NCBI GenBank assembly: GCA_015494065.1
Contig: WGCA01000058.1
Span: 1-51,935 of the forward strand
Source of the DNA: Thermodesulfobacteriaceae bacterium
Lineage (GTDB): Bacteria > Desulfobacterota > Thermodesulfobacteria > Thermodesulfobacteriales > Thermodesulfatatoraceae
DNA: 51,935 nucleotides
Reading direction: 5' to 3'
The first letter of the stretch is position 1, and every line of letters begins with the position of its first letter. Of this stretch, positions 24,521-33,613 are shown in pieces. A program made the position numbers and the translations under genes. The notes beneath the pieces were generated by a model. It ran no database searches, was not told the DNA's origin, and worked only from the letters and a program-made list of their open reading frames with translations.

Positions 24521-26200
24521 ATGCATAGCAAAGAAAAGACATATCTTACTCTATTTTTAGAAGTAGCACGGCATATCTCTTCTACCCTTGAAATAGACAA
24601 AGTCCTAGATCTAATTGTTAAAAAAGTAGCAGAAGTTGTAGGGGTAGAAGCCGCTACTATTCGCTTACTAGATCCTTCTGGCAAAAAGCTATATCTAGCT
24701 GCAGCTTATGGTCTTTCTAAGGAATACCTTAACCGCGGGCCTGTTGATGCAGAAAAGAGCATAGCAGAAGCTCTAGCAGGGAACCCAGTAGCTATATTTG
24801 ATGCCGCACATGATCCCCGGGTAGCTTATTCTGAAGCAGTCCGTAAGGAAGGGATTAAAAGCATTCTCGCCGTACCTATCCAAATAAGAGGGCGAGTAAT
24901 CGGGGTATTACGCCTTCTTTCACGCAAACCGAGATTATTCACCGATGATGAAATCGATTTTGCTACCGCTTTAGCCGAACAGTGTGGCATCGCCATCGAA
25001 AATGCACGGATGTATGAAGCTCAGCGTAAACAATTACGCTATTTTGAAACCCTTAACGAAATAGGAAAAGCCTTAAATTCTATAAGAGATCTTAACGAGA
25101 TTCTAAATCTTATTGTAACCAAACTTCCCGAAGTAATGAATCTAAAAGGATGTACTATCAGATTACTGGATCTTTCTGGACAGAAATTAGAACTAGTAGC
25201 TTCCTATGGCCTTAGCAAAGAATATCTTTCCAGAGGCTCCATAGATGATGAACTCAGCACACACCAAGCCTTAAAGGGAGAACCAGTTATTATTTACGAC
25301 GCCACTACTGACCCACGCATAAGATATCAGGAAGAAGCTAAAAAAGAAGGTATAGCCAGTATTCTTGCGGTACCTATAATTGTTCATAACCGCATTATTG
25401 GAGTCTTAAGGTTACATACCGCAAAACCACGGCATTTTGACGAAGCAGAAATTAACTTTGTCATGGCAGTAGCTGAACAAAGCGGCATAGCCATTCAGAA
25501 TGCGCTTTATTACAAGAAAATAAATAATATCCTTACTCAATTAGAAGAAGAACACAAGTTTTTGGGCACTGTTATCGACTCCTTGGCTGCTGGGCTGGTA
25601 GTTATCGACAGCAAGAAACATCTGGCCATGGTAAATAAACGCATTCTTGAAGAACATGGTTTCAAATATGAAGAAACTATTGGACGAAAATGTTATGAGG
25701 TCTTAAAGACTTGTCGGCGAGATCTCTGCCCGTTAGAAAAAGTACGCCAGAAGAGAGAGCCCGCCTCCTATATTACCAGCTTAAAAGCCGGCAACGAAGA
25801 AAAGCATTATGAGGTTACCCTCTCTCCGGTAATTGGCTCTTCGGGGGAAGTAGAACATTTCATAGAAATTGTCAGAGATATTACCGCCCAACTCAAATTA
25901 CAACAGGAACAGATGGAAAGAGAACGCCTGGAAGGGGTATTACAACTCGCGCGCACGGTAGCCCACGAATTAAACACGCCCATGTTTGCCGCTCTGGGTA
26001 CCGCCCAGCTTGCCCTCTCAGACCTGAAAGAGGACGACCCGATCTACGAAGACCTGCAGATCATTGTGCGCAACCTTAAAAAAATGGCCGAGCTTACCAA
26101 AAAGATGGCCCACATCACCCATTACGAAACAAAAGATTACGTGGGAGACGTCAAAATTTTAGATTTAGAGAAGGCAGCCGACGGCGGCCAGAAAAAATAA
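24521..26200 (+). CDS. GAF-GAF-PAS protein with a HisKA helix but no ATPase domain
   Basis: A 559-residue soluble protein. Two GAF domains (about 8-165 and 175-335) are clear tandem duplicates, each with VEAATIRLLDPSG- or KGCTIRLLDLSG-like and SILAVPI motifs. A PAS domain follows (about 350-462; GLVVIDSKKHLAMVN, with Cys residues CYEVLKTCRRDLCPL), then a HisKA-type helix ARTVAHELNTPMF (His about 482). The protein ends 77 residues later, with no N, G1 or G2 boxes. It therefore cannot self-phosphorylate and may be a phosphotransfer or sensory partner for the kinase and receiver upstream. Codon use shifts from AT-rich to GC-rich about 330 bases before its end. Confidence 0.85.
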   Translation: MHSKEKTYLTLFLEVARHISSTLEIDKVLDLIVKKVAEVVGVEAATIRLLDPSGKKLYLAAAYGLSKEYLNRGPVDAEKSIAEALAGNPVAIFDAAHDPRVAYSEAVRKEGIKSILAVPIQIRGRVIGVLRLLSRKPRLFTDDEIDFATALAEQCGIAIENARMYEAQRKQLRYFETLNEIGKALNSIRDLNEILNLIVTKLPEVMNLKGCTIRLLDLSGQKLELVASYGLSKEYLSRGSIDDELSTHQALKGEPVIIYDATTDPRIRYQEEAKKEGIASILAVPIIVHNRIIGVLRLHTAKPRHFDEAEINFVMAVAEQSGIAIQNALYYKKINNILTQLEEEHKFLGTVIDSLAAGLVVIDSKKHLAMVNKRILEEHGFKYEETIGRKCYEVLKTCRRDLCPLEKVRQKREPASYITSLKAGNEEKHYEVTLSPVIGSSGEVEHFIEIVRDITAQLKLQQEQMERERLEGVLQLARTVAHELNTPMFAALGTAQLALSDLKEDDPIYEDLQIIVRNLKKMAELTKKMAHITHYETKDYVGDVKILDLEKAADGGQKK

Positions 26201-26203
26201 TCC

Positions 26204-27301
26204 ATGCAGCGCAACCTCGTCCCCACGGTTATTGGTTTTCTCCTGGCAGGAAGCGTCCTCTTCCTGACCTTGCGTCTTTATCTCCCTTTTTTTCAACCTA
26301 TCGCTTGGGCCGCGGTAATCGCACTCTTTCTACATCCAGTAAATCGCCTCATGCGCAGGCTCTTGGGGGGAAGAAGGGGCTTGGCCGCTCTTTTACTCTG
26401 CGTCCTTTTCGTAGGTTTGGTCTTTGTCCCGCTAATATTTGCCCTCACCAATCTTACCTCGCAGGCCATAGAAATCATTACCCAACTTAAGAAACAATTG
26501 GAAACCAAAAGCCTTGCTGAAATTTTTATTCCGGATCCCCATAAATATCCTTATTTGCATACGATAGGAAAAATCTTTTTCGAAAAGTTGGCCCTTTACG
26601 AAAAAGAAATCCAATCGGCCCTCCTTTCCCTGGCCTCCTCGGCGGGGCAATTTGTCCTCTCTCAGGGAACCGTAATCTTCAGGAACACGGTAAACCTGAT
26701 CCTACAGGTAATATTTATGCTTTTTACCCTTTTTTACCTCTTCCGGGACGGTGACTATTTCGTAGAAGGACTTAAAAGTCTTCTACCTGTCCCTCCGGAA
26801 GAGGCCCGCCGTATCGTAGAGAAGGTACAACAGGTGATCGAAGCCACCCTCTATGGTTCTATCCTTACCGCTCTGGCTCAGGGAGGTCTGGCCCTTATTA
26901 TTTACCTCATCTTAGAAGTACCTTCCTCGTTGCTCTTGGGGTTGTTAACGGCTTTGGCTTCCTTCATCCCTCTGGTGGGAACCGGGCTGGTATGGCTGCC
27001 GCTGGTAATCTATTTCTTGCTTTCCGCCTCTTACGTTAAGGCCCTTATCCTTTTGGCTTATGGTTCCCTTTTTATTAGCCAGATCGACTCTCTTATAAGA
27101 CCTTATTTCATCGGAGGCCGGACAGAAATACACAATCTTTTCATCTTCTTTAGTATTTTGGGAGGGCTCAAATTATTTGGATTTCTGGGAGTCTTTTTGG
27201 GACCGATTTTGGTGGCCCTTTCGATCTCGGTTATCGAAATTTACCACCTCAAGCTCGCTGAGGAATCCTATGCCCGAACTCCCGGAAGTGGAGACTATTA
27301 A
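26204..27301 (+). CDS. AI-2E/PerM-family permease
   Basis: A 365-residue inner-membrane protein with about eight helices. The pattern matches the AI-2E transporter family: paired N-terminal helices, a soluble middle segment (about 90-150), then LFYLFRDGDYFVEGL and the C-terminal ALASFIPLVGTGLVWLPLVIYF region split over about 246-268. Substrates of members vary (autoinducer-2, sodium/proton exchange) and cannot be read from sequence. Its last 32 bases overlap mutM. It starts 3 bases after the GAF-PAS gene and could share its transcript. Confidence 0.85.
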   Translation: MQRNLVPTVIGFLLAGSVLFLTLRLYLPFFQPIAWAAVIALFLHPVNRLMRRLLGGRRGLAALLLCVLFVGLVFVPLIFALTNLTSQAIEIITQLKKQLETKSLAEIFIPDPHKYPYLHTIGKIFFEKLALYEKEIQSALLSLASSAGQFVLSQGTVIFRNTVNLILQVIFMLFTLFYLFRDGDYFVEGLKSLLPVPPEEARRIVEKVQQVIEATLYGSILTALAQGGLALIIYLILEVPSSLLLGLLTALASFIPLVGTGLVWLPLVIYFLLSASYVKALILLAYGSLFISQIDSLIRPYFIGGRTEIHNLFIFFSILGGLKLFGFLGVFLGPILVALSISVIEIYHLKLAEESYARTPGSGDY

Positions 27302-28082
27302 AAGGACCCTTTCTCCCCTTTTAAAAGGCCGGCTAATTAGAGAAATAAAGGTTGGCCTTGGCAAACTCCTTTTACCCGGAGAAAAAGAATTTATCGCCCG
27401 AGTGGCTGGACGTCATTTTTTAGGTCTTAAGAGGAAGGGAAAATACCTCATCTGTCTTTTAAGCGGTGGAACCGCCATCATCGTCCATTTTCGTTTGACC
27501 GGCCAGCTAATCTACGTAAACGGCCAAAAATCTTTGCCCCCGCATACCCATTTACGTTTTTTCCTCGATCGAGGAGAGCTCCTCTACGTTGATTTGCGCC
27601 AGTTCGGCAGGCTTGAAGCCCTGGCCGCAAAAGACCTTAAAGACCACCCCAAATTAAAAGAACTCGGACCTGAACCCTTCGCCTTAAACGAAAGAGATTT
27701 TTATGGTTTGCTCCAGAAAAGCAGCAGACCCCTTAAAGCCCTTCTTCTGGACCAAAAAGTGATCTCAGGGCTGGGAAACATTTACGTAGATGAAAGCCTT
27801 TTCCGGGCAGGATTGCACCCAAAACGCCCTGGAAAAGAGCTTACTTTACCAGAAGCTGCCCGGCTCTTAGCGGTTATCAAAGAAATTTTGAACGAAGCCA
27901 TCAGCGATAGGGGGTCTTCGGTGAGAAATTACGTGGATGGCCAGGGCCAGAGCGGCAAGTTTCAGGAAAAACACCAGGTCTACGGACGCCGAGGCAAGCC
28001 CTGTCCCCGCTGCGGCCAAACCATCGCTTACACCAAAATCGCCCAACGCGGCACGCATTTTTGCCCCGCCTGTCAGAAATAG
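27270..28082 (+). CDS. mutM: Formamidopyrimidine-DNA glycosylase
   Basis: Base-excision repair enzyme removing 8-oxoguanine and formamidopyrimidines. The 270 residues begin with the catalytic N-terminus PELPEVETI (Pro2 and Glu3 after Met removal), contain the VHFRLTGQL block and the H2TH region (ISGLGNIYVDE), and end in a zinc finger CPRCGQ...HFCPACQ. I chose ATG 27270 because the family needs Pro2 exposed; a longer frame from 27177 would bury it. It overlaps the permease end. Confidence 0.96.
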   Translation: MPELPEVETIKRTLSPLLKGRLIREIKVGLGKLLLPGEKEFIARVAGRHFLGLKRKGKYLICLLSGGTAIIVHFRLTGQLIYVNGQKSLPPHTHLRFFLDRGELLYVDLRQFGRLEALAAKDLKDHPKLKELGPEPFALNERDFYGLLQKSSRPLKALLLDQKVISGLGNIYVDESLFRAGLHPKRPGKELTLPEAARLLAVIKEILNEAISDRGSSVRNYVDGQGQSGKFQEKHQVYGRRGKPCPRCGQTIAYTKIAQRGTHFCPACQK

Positions 28083-28142
28083 GCTTTGCTAGAAAAGCAA
28101 AAGTGTTATGCTTAAAAAAGAAGGAGCGTCGTTTTATAACTC

Positions 28143-30314
28143 ATGAAAAAGGCTTATATCGTCCGTTTAAGTGATATTCTAGATCAGATCCAATCTTATC
28201 TCCCCGGAGCAGATACCCGTCTGGTAGAAAAAGCTTACGTCTTTGCCGCCCGGGCCCACGCCGGGCAGGTGCGACGTTCAGGGGAGCCTTACCTATCCCA
28301 CCCCATGTCGGTGGCTTACATTTTGGCCCAAATGAAGCTTGATCTCCCCACCATAGCCGCCGGGCTCCTACACGACACTGTGGAAGACACCAACGTCACC
28401 ATCGAGGAAATAAGGCACCTCTTCGGGGACACGGTCGCCGACATCGTAGACGGAGTCACCAAAATCAGCCATCTGCCCGTCAAAAGCAAGGTGCACAAGC
28501 AGGCGGAAAATTTCCGCAAAATGTTGCTGGCCATGGCCAACGATTTGCGCGTCATTCTCGTCAAACTGGCAGACCGCCTGCACAATATGCGCACCCTAGA
28601 ATATATGCCAGAGCACAAAAGGCAGCGCATTTCCCGAGAAACCCTTGAAATTTACGCCCCCCTTGCCAGCCGTTTAGGAATTGATTGGCTCAAAAGGGAG
28701 TTAGAAGACCTCTCTTTCATGTATCTTTACCCGGAAGATTACCGTCGGCTGCGGGAGGAAGTAGACAAAGTCGTAGCCGCCCGCCAGGATTTCATCGAAG
28801 AAGTTAAAAAAATCATCGTTGATAAGTTGAAAGAAGAAGGGATAAAAGGGCGGGTTATCGGCCGGCGCAAGCACCTATTCAGTATTTACCGCAAATTGCA
28901 ACGCAACAACCTCAGCATTGATCAGCTTTATCTCATCTACGATATCATCGGTTTGAGGGTAATAGTCCAACAAATAAAAGAGTGCTATCAAGTCCTGGGG
29001 ATTGTCCATTCTCTTTGGAAACCCATTCCAGGCCGGTTTAAAGATTATATCAACCTCCCCAAGCCCAATATGTACCAATCCTTGCACACCACGGTCATTG
29101 GCCCGGGTGGGCGGCAGATGGAAATCCAGATCCGGACTGAGGACATGGACCGGGTCGCCAACGAAGGGATCGCCGCTCACTGGCTTTATAAAGAAGATAA
29201 GATTATCGCTGCCTCTTCGGCCAAAAACGGACAACTGGAATGGCTTGAACGGCTGATAGAGCTCCAGAAAGAACTCCAAAACCCCCGGGATTTTATTGAA
29301 TCCCTCCGGATGGACCTCTTTCCCGATGAGGTTTACGTCTTCACCCCACAGGGGGACATAAAGGTGCTGCCTCGCGGGGCCACTCCGGTCGACTTTGCCT
29401 ATGCCATCCACACCGAAGTAGGGCATCATTGTGCCCGGGCCAAGGTAAACGGCCGCCTGGTCCCCTTGGATTACGAACTGCAAACCGGGGACATCGTAGA
29501 AATCGTCACCACCCCACACCAGAAACCCAGCAGAGACTGGCTCAAGTTTGTAAAGACCAGCCGGGCCAGGAGTCGCATCAAACAATGGCTGAAACAAGAA
29601 GAACGACAGAGGATACTGGCCGCTGGCCGCGAAATGCTGGACCGGGAGTTCCGCAAAGTCAAATTGACCCTGGCGGCGTTCCTAGACCACGAACTCTCTG
29701 AAGAAATTGCCAAAAGTTTCTCTTTCAAAAACGTAGAAGAATTGATCGCCGCAGTAGGCTACGGAAAACTCACCCCCCAACAGGTGGTTAAACGTTTTCT
29801 GGTCACCCGGGAAAAAGAAGCTGGCCAGGAAGAAGAAATCATTACCCGCAAAAGACGCCCCCATCACCGTGGCCCGGAGGCCCTTTCCGTGGAGGGTACT
29901 GAAGACGTGCTGTTTCACCTGAGTAAATGTTGTAAACCTCTGCCCGGAGACGAGGTGGTAGGATATATAACCCGGGGCCGCGGCATTACTGTGCACCGGG
30001 CGGATTGCCCTAACCTCGAGACCCTTGACCCAGAACGACTTATCGACGTCAAATGGGAGCCCGGGGACGGGGCCACTTATACCGCAAGAATTTGGGTCTT
30101 AACGGTGGACAAAAAAGGTATGCTAGCCTCAATTTCCGGGGCCATAAGTGCTACTGAGGCCAACATCCTGGAGGCAGACCTCAAGACCACTCAGGACCGG
30201 CGGGCCCTCTTCAATTTTGTCTTAGAAGTTTCCAATAAGGCCCACCTGGACCGCATTATGAATAACGTCAAGCAAATCGAAGGCGTGATCCGGGTGGAAA
30301 GAAAATTCGCCTAA
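28143..30314 (+). CDS. spoT: Bifunctional (p)ppGpp synthetase/hydrolase
   Basis: Controls the stringent response by making and degrading (p)ppGpp. The 723 residues run HD hydrolase (HDTVEDTNV near 80), synthetase domain with IGRFKDYINLPKPN-type RxKD motif and the catalytic EIQIRT, TGS domain (VYVFTPQGDIKVLPRGATPVDFA), zinc-finger-like CCKPLPGD and a C-terminal ACT domain. An intact HD motif plus RxKD indicates a bifunctional Rel/SpoT enzyme, probably the only long one in the cell. Its TAA overlaps the stop of the convergent rpmB. Confidence 0.96.
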   Translation: MKKAYIVRLSDILDQIQSYLPGADTRLVEKAYVFAARAHAGQVRRSGEPYLSHPMSVAYILAQMKLDLPTIAAGLLHDTVEDTNVTIEEIRHLFGDTVADIVDGVTKISHLPVKSKVHKQAENFRKMLLAMANDLRVILVKLADRLHNMRTLEYMPEHKRQRISRETLEIYAPLASRLGIDWLKRELEDLSFMYLYPEDYRRLREEVDKVVAARQDFIEEVKKIIVDKLKEEGIKGRVIGRRKHLFSIYRKLQRNNLSIDQLYLIYDIIGLRVIVQQIKECYQVLGIVHSLWKPIPGRFKDYINLPKPNMYQSLHTTVIGPGGRQMEIQIRTEDMDRVANEGIAAHWLYKEDKIIAASSAKNGQLEWLERLIELQKELQNPRDFIESLRMDLFPDEVYVFTPQGDIKVLPRGATPVDFAYAIHTEVGHHCARAKVNGRLVPLDYELQTGDIVEIVTTPHQKPSRDWLKFVKTSRARSRIKQWLKQEERQRILAAGREMLDREFRKVKLTLAAFLDHELSEEIAKSFSFKNVEELIAAVGYGKLTPQQVVKRFLVTREKEAGQEEEIITRKRRPHHRGPEALSVEGTEDVLFHLSKCCKPLPGDEVVGYITRGRGITVHRADCPNLETLDPERLIDVKWEPGDGATYTARIWVLTVDKKGMLASISGAISATEANILEADLKTTQDRRALFNFVLEVSNKAHLDRIMNNVKQIEGVIRVERKFA

Positions 30315-30508
30315 TGTACCGCCTTCTGGACTTTACCTGCCTTAAGACAGCGCGTACAGACTTTCATCCGCTTTACCTGACCGTTGGGTAACTTTACCCG
30401 TACCCGTTGGATGTTGGGATACCACCAACGTCCAGAACGTTTATTTGAATGGCTTACCTTATGGCCCGTGTGAGGGCGTTTGCCGCAAATCTCACATATC
30501 TTGGACAT
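30311..30508 (-). CDS. rpmB: 50S ribosomal protein L28, zinc-ribbon form
   Basis: A 65-residue large-subunit protein. CEICGK near the start and CTRCLK near the end form a Cys4 zinc ribbon; the core KVSHSNKRSGRWWYPNIQ is characteristic. Cys-containing L28 is the zinc-bound type. The stop overlaps that of convergent spoT by three bases. It stands 47 bases downstream of the ferredoxin-ATPase pair and has AGGAGG before its ATG. Confidence 0.97.
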   Translation of the reverse strand: MSKICEICGKRPHTGHKVSHSNKRSGRWWYPNIQRVRVKLPNGQVKRMKVCTRCLKAGKVQKAVH

Positions 30509-30555
30509 TTGCAGGCCTCCTCCTTCAGTATTGGTGCCGTTTTATAACGGGAACT

Positions 30556-31335
30556 TTAAAGGTTAGCAAGGGCAAGAAACCTTTGGGCCAGCTCTTCAAA
30601 AGCCCCCCTCAGTTCTTCCTCAGACATCATAGGCAATTCGCCCAAGACCTCGATCCCTCTGGAGGCGACCTCCTTTTTGAGGGCCTCTTCCACCGTCTGG
30701 TTGGTCCCCGTCCGGCTCAAGACCACCAAAAGGCGGGCCCGGGGTGCCAGATAAGAGACCCTCTTTAGCAGGAGGAGGGCCTGTTCTTCAGGAGTGAGAA
30801 AAAGGACCACCAGGTCCGTCCCGTCTAGGGCGTAAAGTAAAAATTTACCATGATAGGAAGGGAGATCTAACAGGTAAGGAGTCTCCTTTTGTGCCTGTTC
30901 TTTGATAGCCTTTACCAGTTGAGGTGTCCCTCTGGCCCCGGGAAACAGCTGTGCCTTAAAAAACTTTCGTTCCCCTTCCCTGGCCTCTACCAACTCGGCC
31001 ACCTGCATGTTGGCCAACTGTAAGGCCTGATTGGGGCAGAGGTGTACGCAGAGCCCGCACCCTTCACACTCCAAAAGGTCTATCCAGAGGTCTTCCTCAT
31101 AAATGGCCCTGAAAGGACAGCTCTTTTGGCAGAGGGCACAGCCCGCACAAACCAGATAATTCCTGACCGGTACCGACAATTTAAAGGGTTCCTTTTTGAC
31201 GATCTCCAAACCCTCTTCAACAGGCAATTCAAACCGGGCGTCTGCGGCGGTAAGGGTGGGCCTCAGCTCAAGCACCGCCCTGAAAAACGTCGTCTTGCCG
31301 CTTTGCGGAAGCCCTGCAATGGCTACTTCTGCCAT
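30556..31335 (-). CDS. MinD-like P-loop ATPase with inserted two-cluster ferredoxin domain, copy 2
   Basis: A 259-residue cytoplasmic protein of the COG1149 type. It starts with the Walker A GLPQSGKTT (8-16), has an inserted ferredoxin domain with CAGCALCQKSCP and CEGCGLCVHLCP (about 62-105; two 4Fe-4S sites), then returns to the ATPase fold (LYALDGTDLVVLFLTP). The role of the family is unknown; ATP-dependent electron transfer or cluster-linked assembly is proposed by analogy with nitrogenase iron protein relatives. It overlaps its paralogue by 13 bases; the pair probably forms a heterodimer. Confidence 0.82.
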   Translation of the reverse strand: MAEVAIAGLPQSGKTTFFRAVLELRPTLTAADARFELPVEEGLEIVKKEPFKLSVPVRNYLVCAGCALCQKSCPFRAIYEEDLWIDLLECEGCGLCVHLCPNQALQLANMQVAELVEAREGERKFFKAQLFPGARGTPQLVKAIKEQAQKETPYLLDLPSYHGKFLLYALDGTDLVVLFLTPEEQALLLLKRVSYLAPRARLLVVLSRTGTNQTVEEALKKEVASRGIEVLGELPMMSEEELRGAFEELAQRFLALANL

Positions 31336-32132
31336 GACTTACCTCCTTCAAGATGCTGCCTGAGCCGGTCCCAAAACGCCTCCCCTTCCGGCCAGGCCTT
31401 TAAAAGGTCTCCCTGAAAACCGGGGAGATAAGGGATCTCTCCCGCATAAAAAAGACCATAAGTCGTACACAAAGAGGCCACCGACACCGCTTCCCGCACC
31501 TGGTTTACTATCACCATTCCGCCAAGCCCCAAACCCTGCGTCAACTCTCCGAAGAGTTTTATCTCCTCCGCCAACCTGTCCCACGGCTGCGTGACCAAAA
31601 TCAACGCTTCGGCCTCCTTCAGACCGCTTAGGGCCTCACCATGTAAGCCGCAGGGGGCCTTAAGGATAGCCTGGGAAGGAAGGGGAAACCTCTCTTTGAG
31701 TTTTTTGACCACCGTGCCCTCAAGGGGAGTACGCCTTAAAAGACGGCCGGCAAAGAGTTCGATCCCGTCCAAGGTCCCATAAACGATCTCCCCCACCTGG
31801 TATTCTTTCAACTCTATGGCCTTTTTAGGACAAATTTCCTTGCAGAGACCACAGCCGTGGCAATAAGGCCCACGATGCTTTACAGTTTCTCCTTCCACAC
31901 TCAAGGCCCCAAACTGACACTGTTTAACGCACTCCCCACAGAGATCGCACTTTTCCCTTTTAAAACGGGAAAGCCGCCCCCAGACGACTTCCTTTTCTTT
32001 CTCCTCTGCCGGCCACAGTTTGGGCAGACCGACCTCTAATTCGTAAATTGGAGCCGAAAATTTCTGCGCCAAGGCCCTGGACAGCACACTGCGCCCTACA
32101 CCCCCTCTTAGAGAAAGAAGACCTATGATCAT
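31323..32132 (-). CDS. MinD-like ATPase with ferredoxin insert and altered P-loop, copy 1
   Basis: A 269-residue paralogue of the following gene. The ferredoxin insert has CDLCGECVKQCQ and CHGCGLCKEICP (about 60-98). The P-loop reads SLRGGVGRSV at 7-16: the deviant-Walker signature lysine is Arg9 and the catalytic P-loop lysine is Arg14, so nucleotide hydrolysis may be lost or weakened. The second gene keeps GKTT, which suggests one active and one inactive subunit. Downstream of dnaB by 51 bases on the same strand. Confidence 0.82.
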   Translation of the reverse strand: MIIGLLSLRGGVGRSVLSRALAQKFSAPIYELEVGLPKLWPAEEKEKEVVWGRLSRFKREKCDLCGECVKQCQFGALSVEGETVKHRGPYCHGCGLCKEICPKKAIELKEYQVGEIVYGTLDGIELFAGRLLRRTPLEGTVVKKLKERFPLPSQAILKAPCGLHGEALSGLKEAEALILVTQPWDRLAEEIKLFGELTQGLGLGGMVIVNQVREAVSVASLCTTYGLFYAGEIPYLPGFQGDLLKAWPEGEAFWDRLRQHLEGGKSWQK

Positions 32133-32182
32133 TTCCGTTCCTCCCGATATTCTAAGAAGAAAACTTAAGGATACCCGATGGG

Positions 32183-33553
32183 CTAGTAAAGGTTGGCTGC
32201 GGCCAGATGGTCCTCGTCTAGGTTCCCGAAGGTGGAATATTGCGCCAGGAAGGCCAATTTAACCACGCCGGTAGGGCCGTTTCTCTGTTTACCGATAATG
32301 AGCTCGGCGATACCCTTCTCCGGGCTGTCTTTACGATAGACTTCGTCCCGGTAAATAAAGATGATCACGTCCGCGTCCTGTTCAATGGCCCCGGACTCCC
32401 TTAAATCCGACAGTTGGGGCCTTTTGTCCGGCCGCTCTTCCACCCTTCGGTTCAATTGGGAAAGGGCCATGACCGGAACGTTCAGCTCTTTGGCCATGGC
32501 TTTAAGGGAGCTTGAGATCTCTGAGATCTCTTGCTCTCTCCTCTCCCGCCTTTCCCTTCCCCGCATAAGCTGGAGATAATCGATAATAATAAGACCGAGA
32601 CCGTGTTCCGACATAAGACGTCGGGCCTTGGCCCTCAGCTCGAGCACGCTGATGGCCGGGGTATCATCGATAAAAATAGGGGCCTTAGAAAGCTTGTTGG
32701 CCGCATAGGTCAGGCGTTGCCAATCAGCGTCACTCAACTTCCCGGTACGGACGGCCTGAACGTCTACCCGTGCCTCGGCACACAGCATCCTCATGGCCAG
32801 CTGTTCTCTTGACATTTCCAGCGAAAATATGGCTACCGGAATGCCTTCTTCCACCGCCGCGTGTTGGGCCACGTTTAAGGCGAAAGAGGTCTTGCCCATA
32901 CTGGGCCGCCCGGCCACAATGATCAGGTCTGAATTCTGGAGCCCGGCGGTGAGTCGGTCAAATTCGTAAAAACCCGTAGGGACGCCGGTCACTTCCTGAC
33001 GTTTCTGGTGAAGGTGCTCAATCTGAAGCACCGCGTCTTTTATTACCTCTTTGATGGGGAAAAAGCTCCGGCGGCTACCCTGGGCCCTGACCTCAAAAAT
33101 GGCTCGCTCCGCCTCTTCCAAGAGGTCATCCACCGGCTCTATGGCTTCGTAACAGCGGCTGGCGATCTCTGTGCTTACTCTTATCAAGCGGCGTAAGATG
33201 GATTTTTCCCGCACGATATTGGCGTAGTAAGTGACGTTGGCAGCCGTAGGCACAAAATGGGCCAGTTCCGCCAGATAGGCAGCCCCACCCACCTGTTCCA
33301 AAAGTTCTCTCTCTTTTAAGGCCGCATGCACCGTGACCAGATCAATGGGTTCATTTCGGTTAAAAAGATCCAACATGGTACGGAAAATGGCCGCGTGCGC
33401 CTGGCGGTAAAAATCCTCCGGGGTCAGGAGCTCAACTACCTTCAGGATGGCAGCGTTGTCTAAAAAGATGCTTCCCAGGACACACTTTTCTGCCTCTATG
33501 TCTTGGGGGGGAAGACGATCAAGCTCTATTTCCTGTTTTTTGCGGCGGGGCAT
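32183..33553 (-). CDS. dnaB: Replicative DNA helicase DnaB
   Basis: Hexameric 5'-3' helicase of the replication fork. The 456 residues comprise the N-terminal primase-contact domain (PPQDIEAEKCVLGSIFLD) and the RecA-like motor with Walker A GRPSMGKTSFA, Walker B GLIIIDYLQLM, and SDLRESGAIEQDADVI. No intein is present. I preferred ATG 33553 (MPRRKKQ) to a TTG at 33571; neither has a strong ribosome site. It follows rpsF-rpsR-rplI, a classical order. Confidence 0.97.
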   Translation of the reverse strand: MPRRKKQEIELDRLPPQDIEAEKCVLGSIFLDNAAILKVVELLTPEDFYRQAHAAIFRTMLDLFNRNEPIDLVTVHAALKERELLEQVGGAAYLAELAHFVPTAANVTYYANIVREKSILRRLIRVSTEIASRCYEAIEPVDDLLEEAERAIFEVRAQGSRRSFFPIKEVIKDAVLQIEHLHQKRQEVTGVPTGFYEFDRLTAGLQNSDLIIVAGRPSMGKTSFALNVAQHAAVEEGIPVAIFSLEMSREQLAMRMLCAEARVDVQAVRTGKLSDADWQRLTYAANKLSKAPIFIDDTPAISVLELRAKARRLMSEHGLGLIIIDYLQLMRGRERRERREQEISEISSSLKAMAKELNVPVMALSQLNRRVEERPDKRPQLSDLRESGAIEQDADVIIFIYRDEVYRKDSPEKGIAELIIGKQRNGPTGVVKLAFLAQYSTFGNLDEDHLAAANLY

Positions 33554-33585
33554 AAATCTATTTAACCCCAATTACAACCAAATAG

Positions 33586-33609
33586 AAAGGCCCCTTTAAA
33601 GGGGCCTTT
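33586..33609 (-). terminator. Palindromic hairpin between rplI and dnaB
   Basis: AAAGGCCCCTTT (33586-33597) is followed directly by its inverse AAAGGGGCCTTT (33598-33609). On the minus strand it comes just after the rplI stop and is followed by TTTCTATTT. It probably attenuates transcription from the ribosomal genes into dnaB, lowering helicase expression relative to ribosomal proteins. Confidence 0.7.
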
Positions 33610-33613
33610 AGCT

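Noticed and set aside
27177-27269. An extended N-terminus for MutM.
   Set aside because: The enzyme needs Pro2 as its catalytic residue directly after Met; ATG 27270 provides this.
28875-29597. A 240-codon minus-strand open frame.
   Set aside because: It lies wholly inside spoT, which has recognisable domains throughout; the antisense translation has none.
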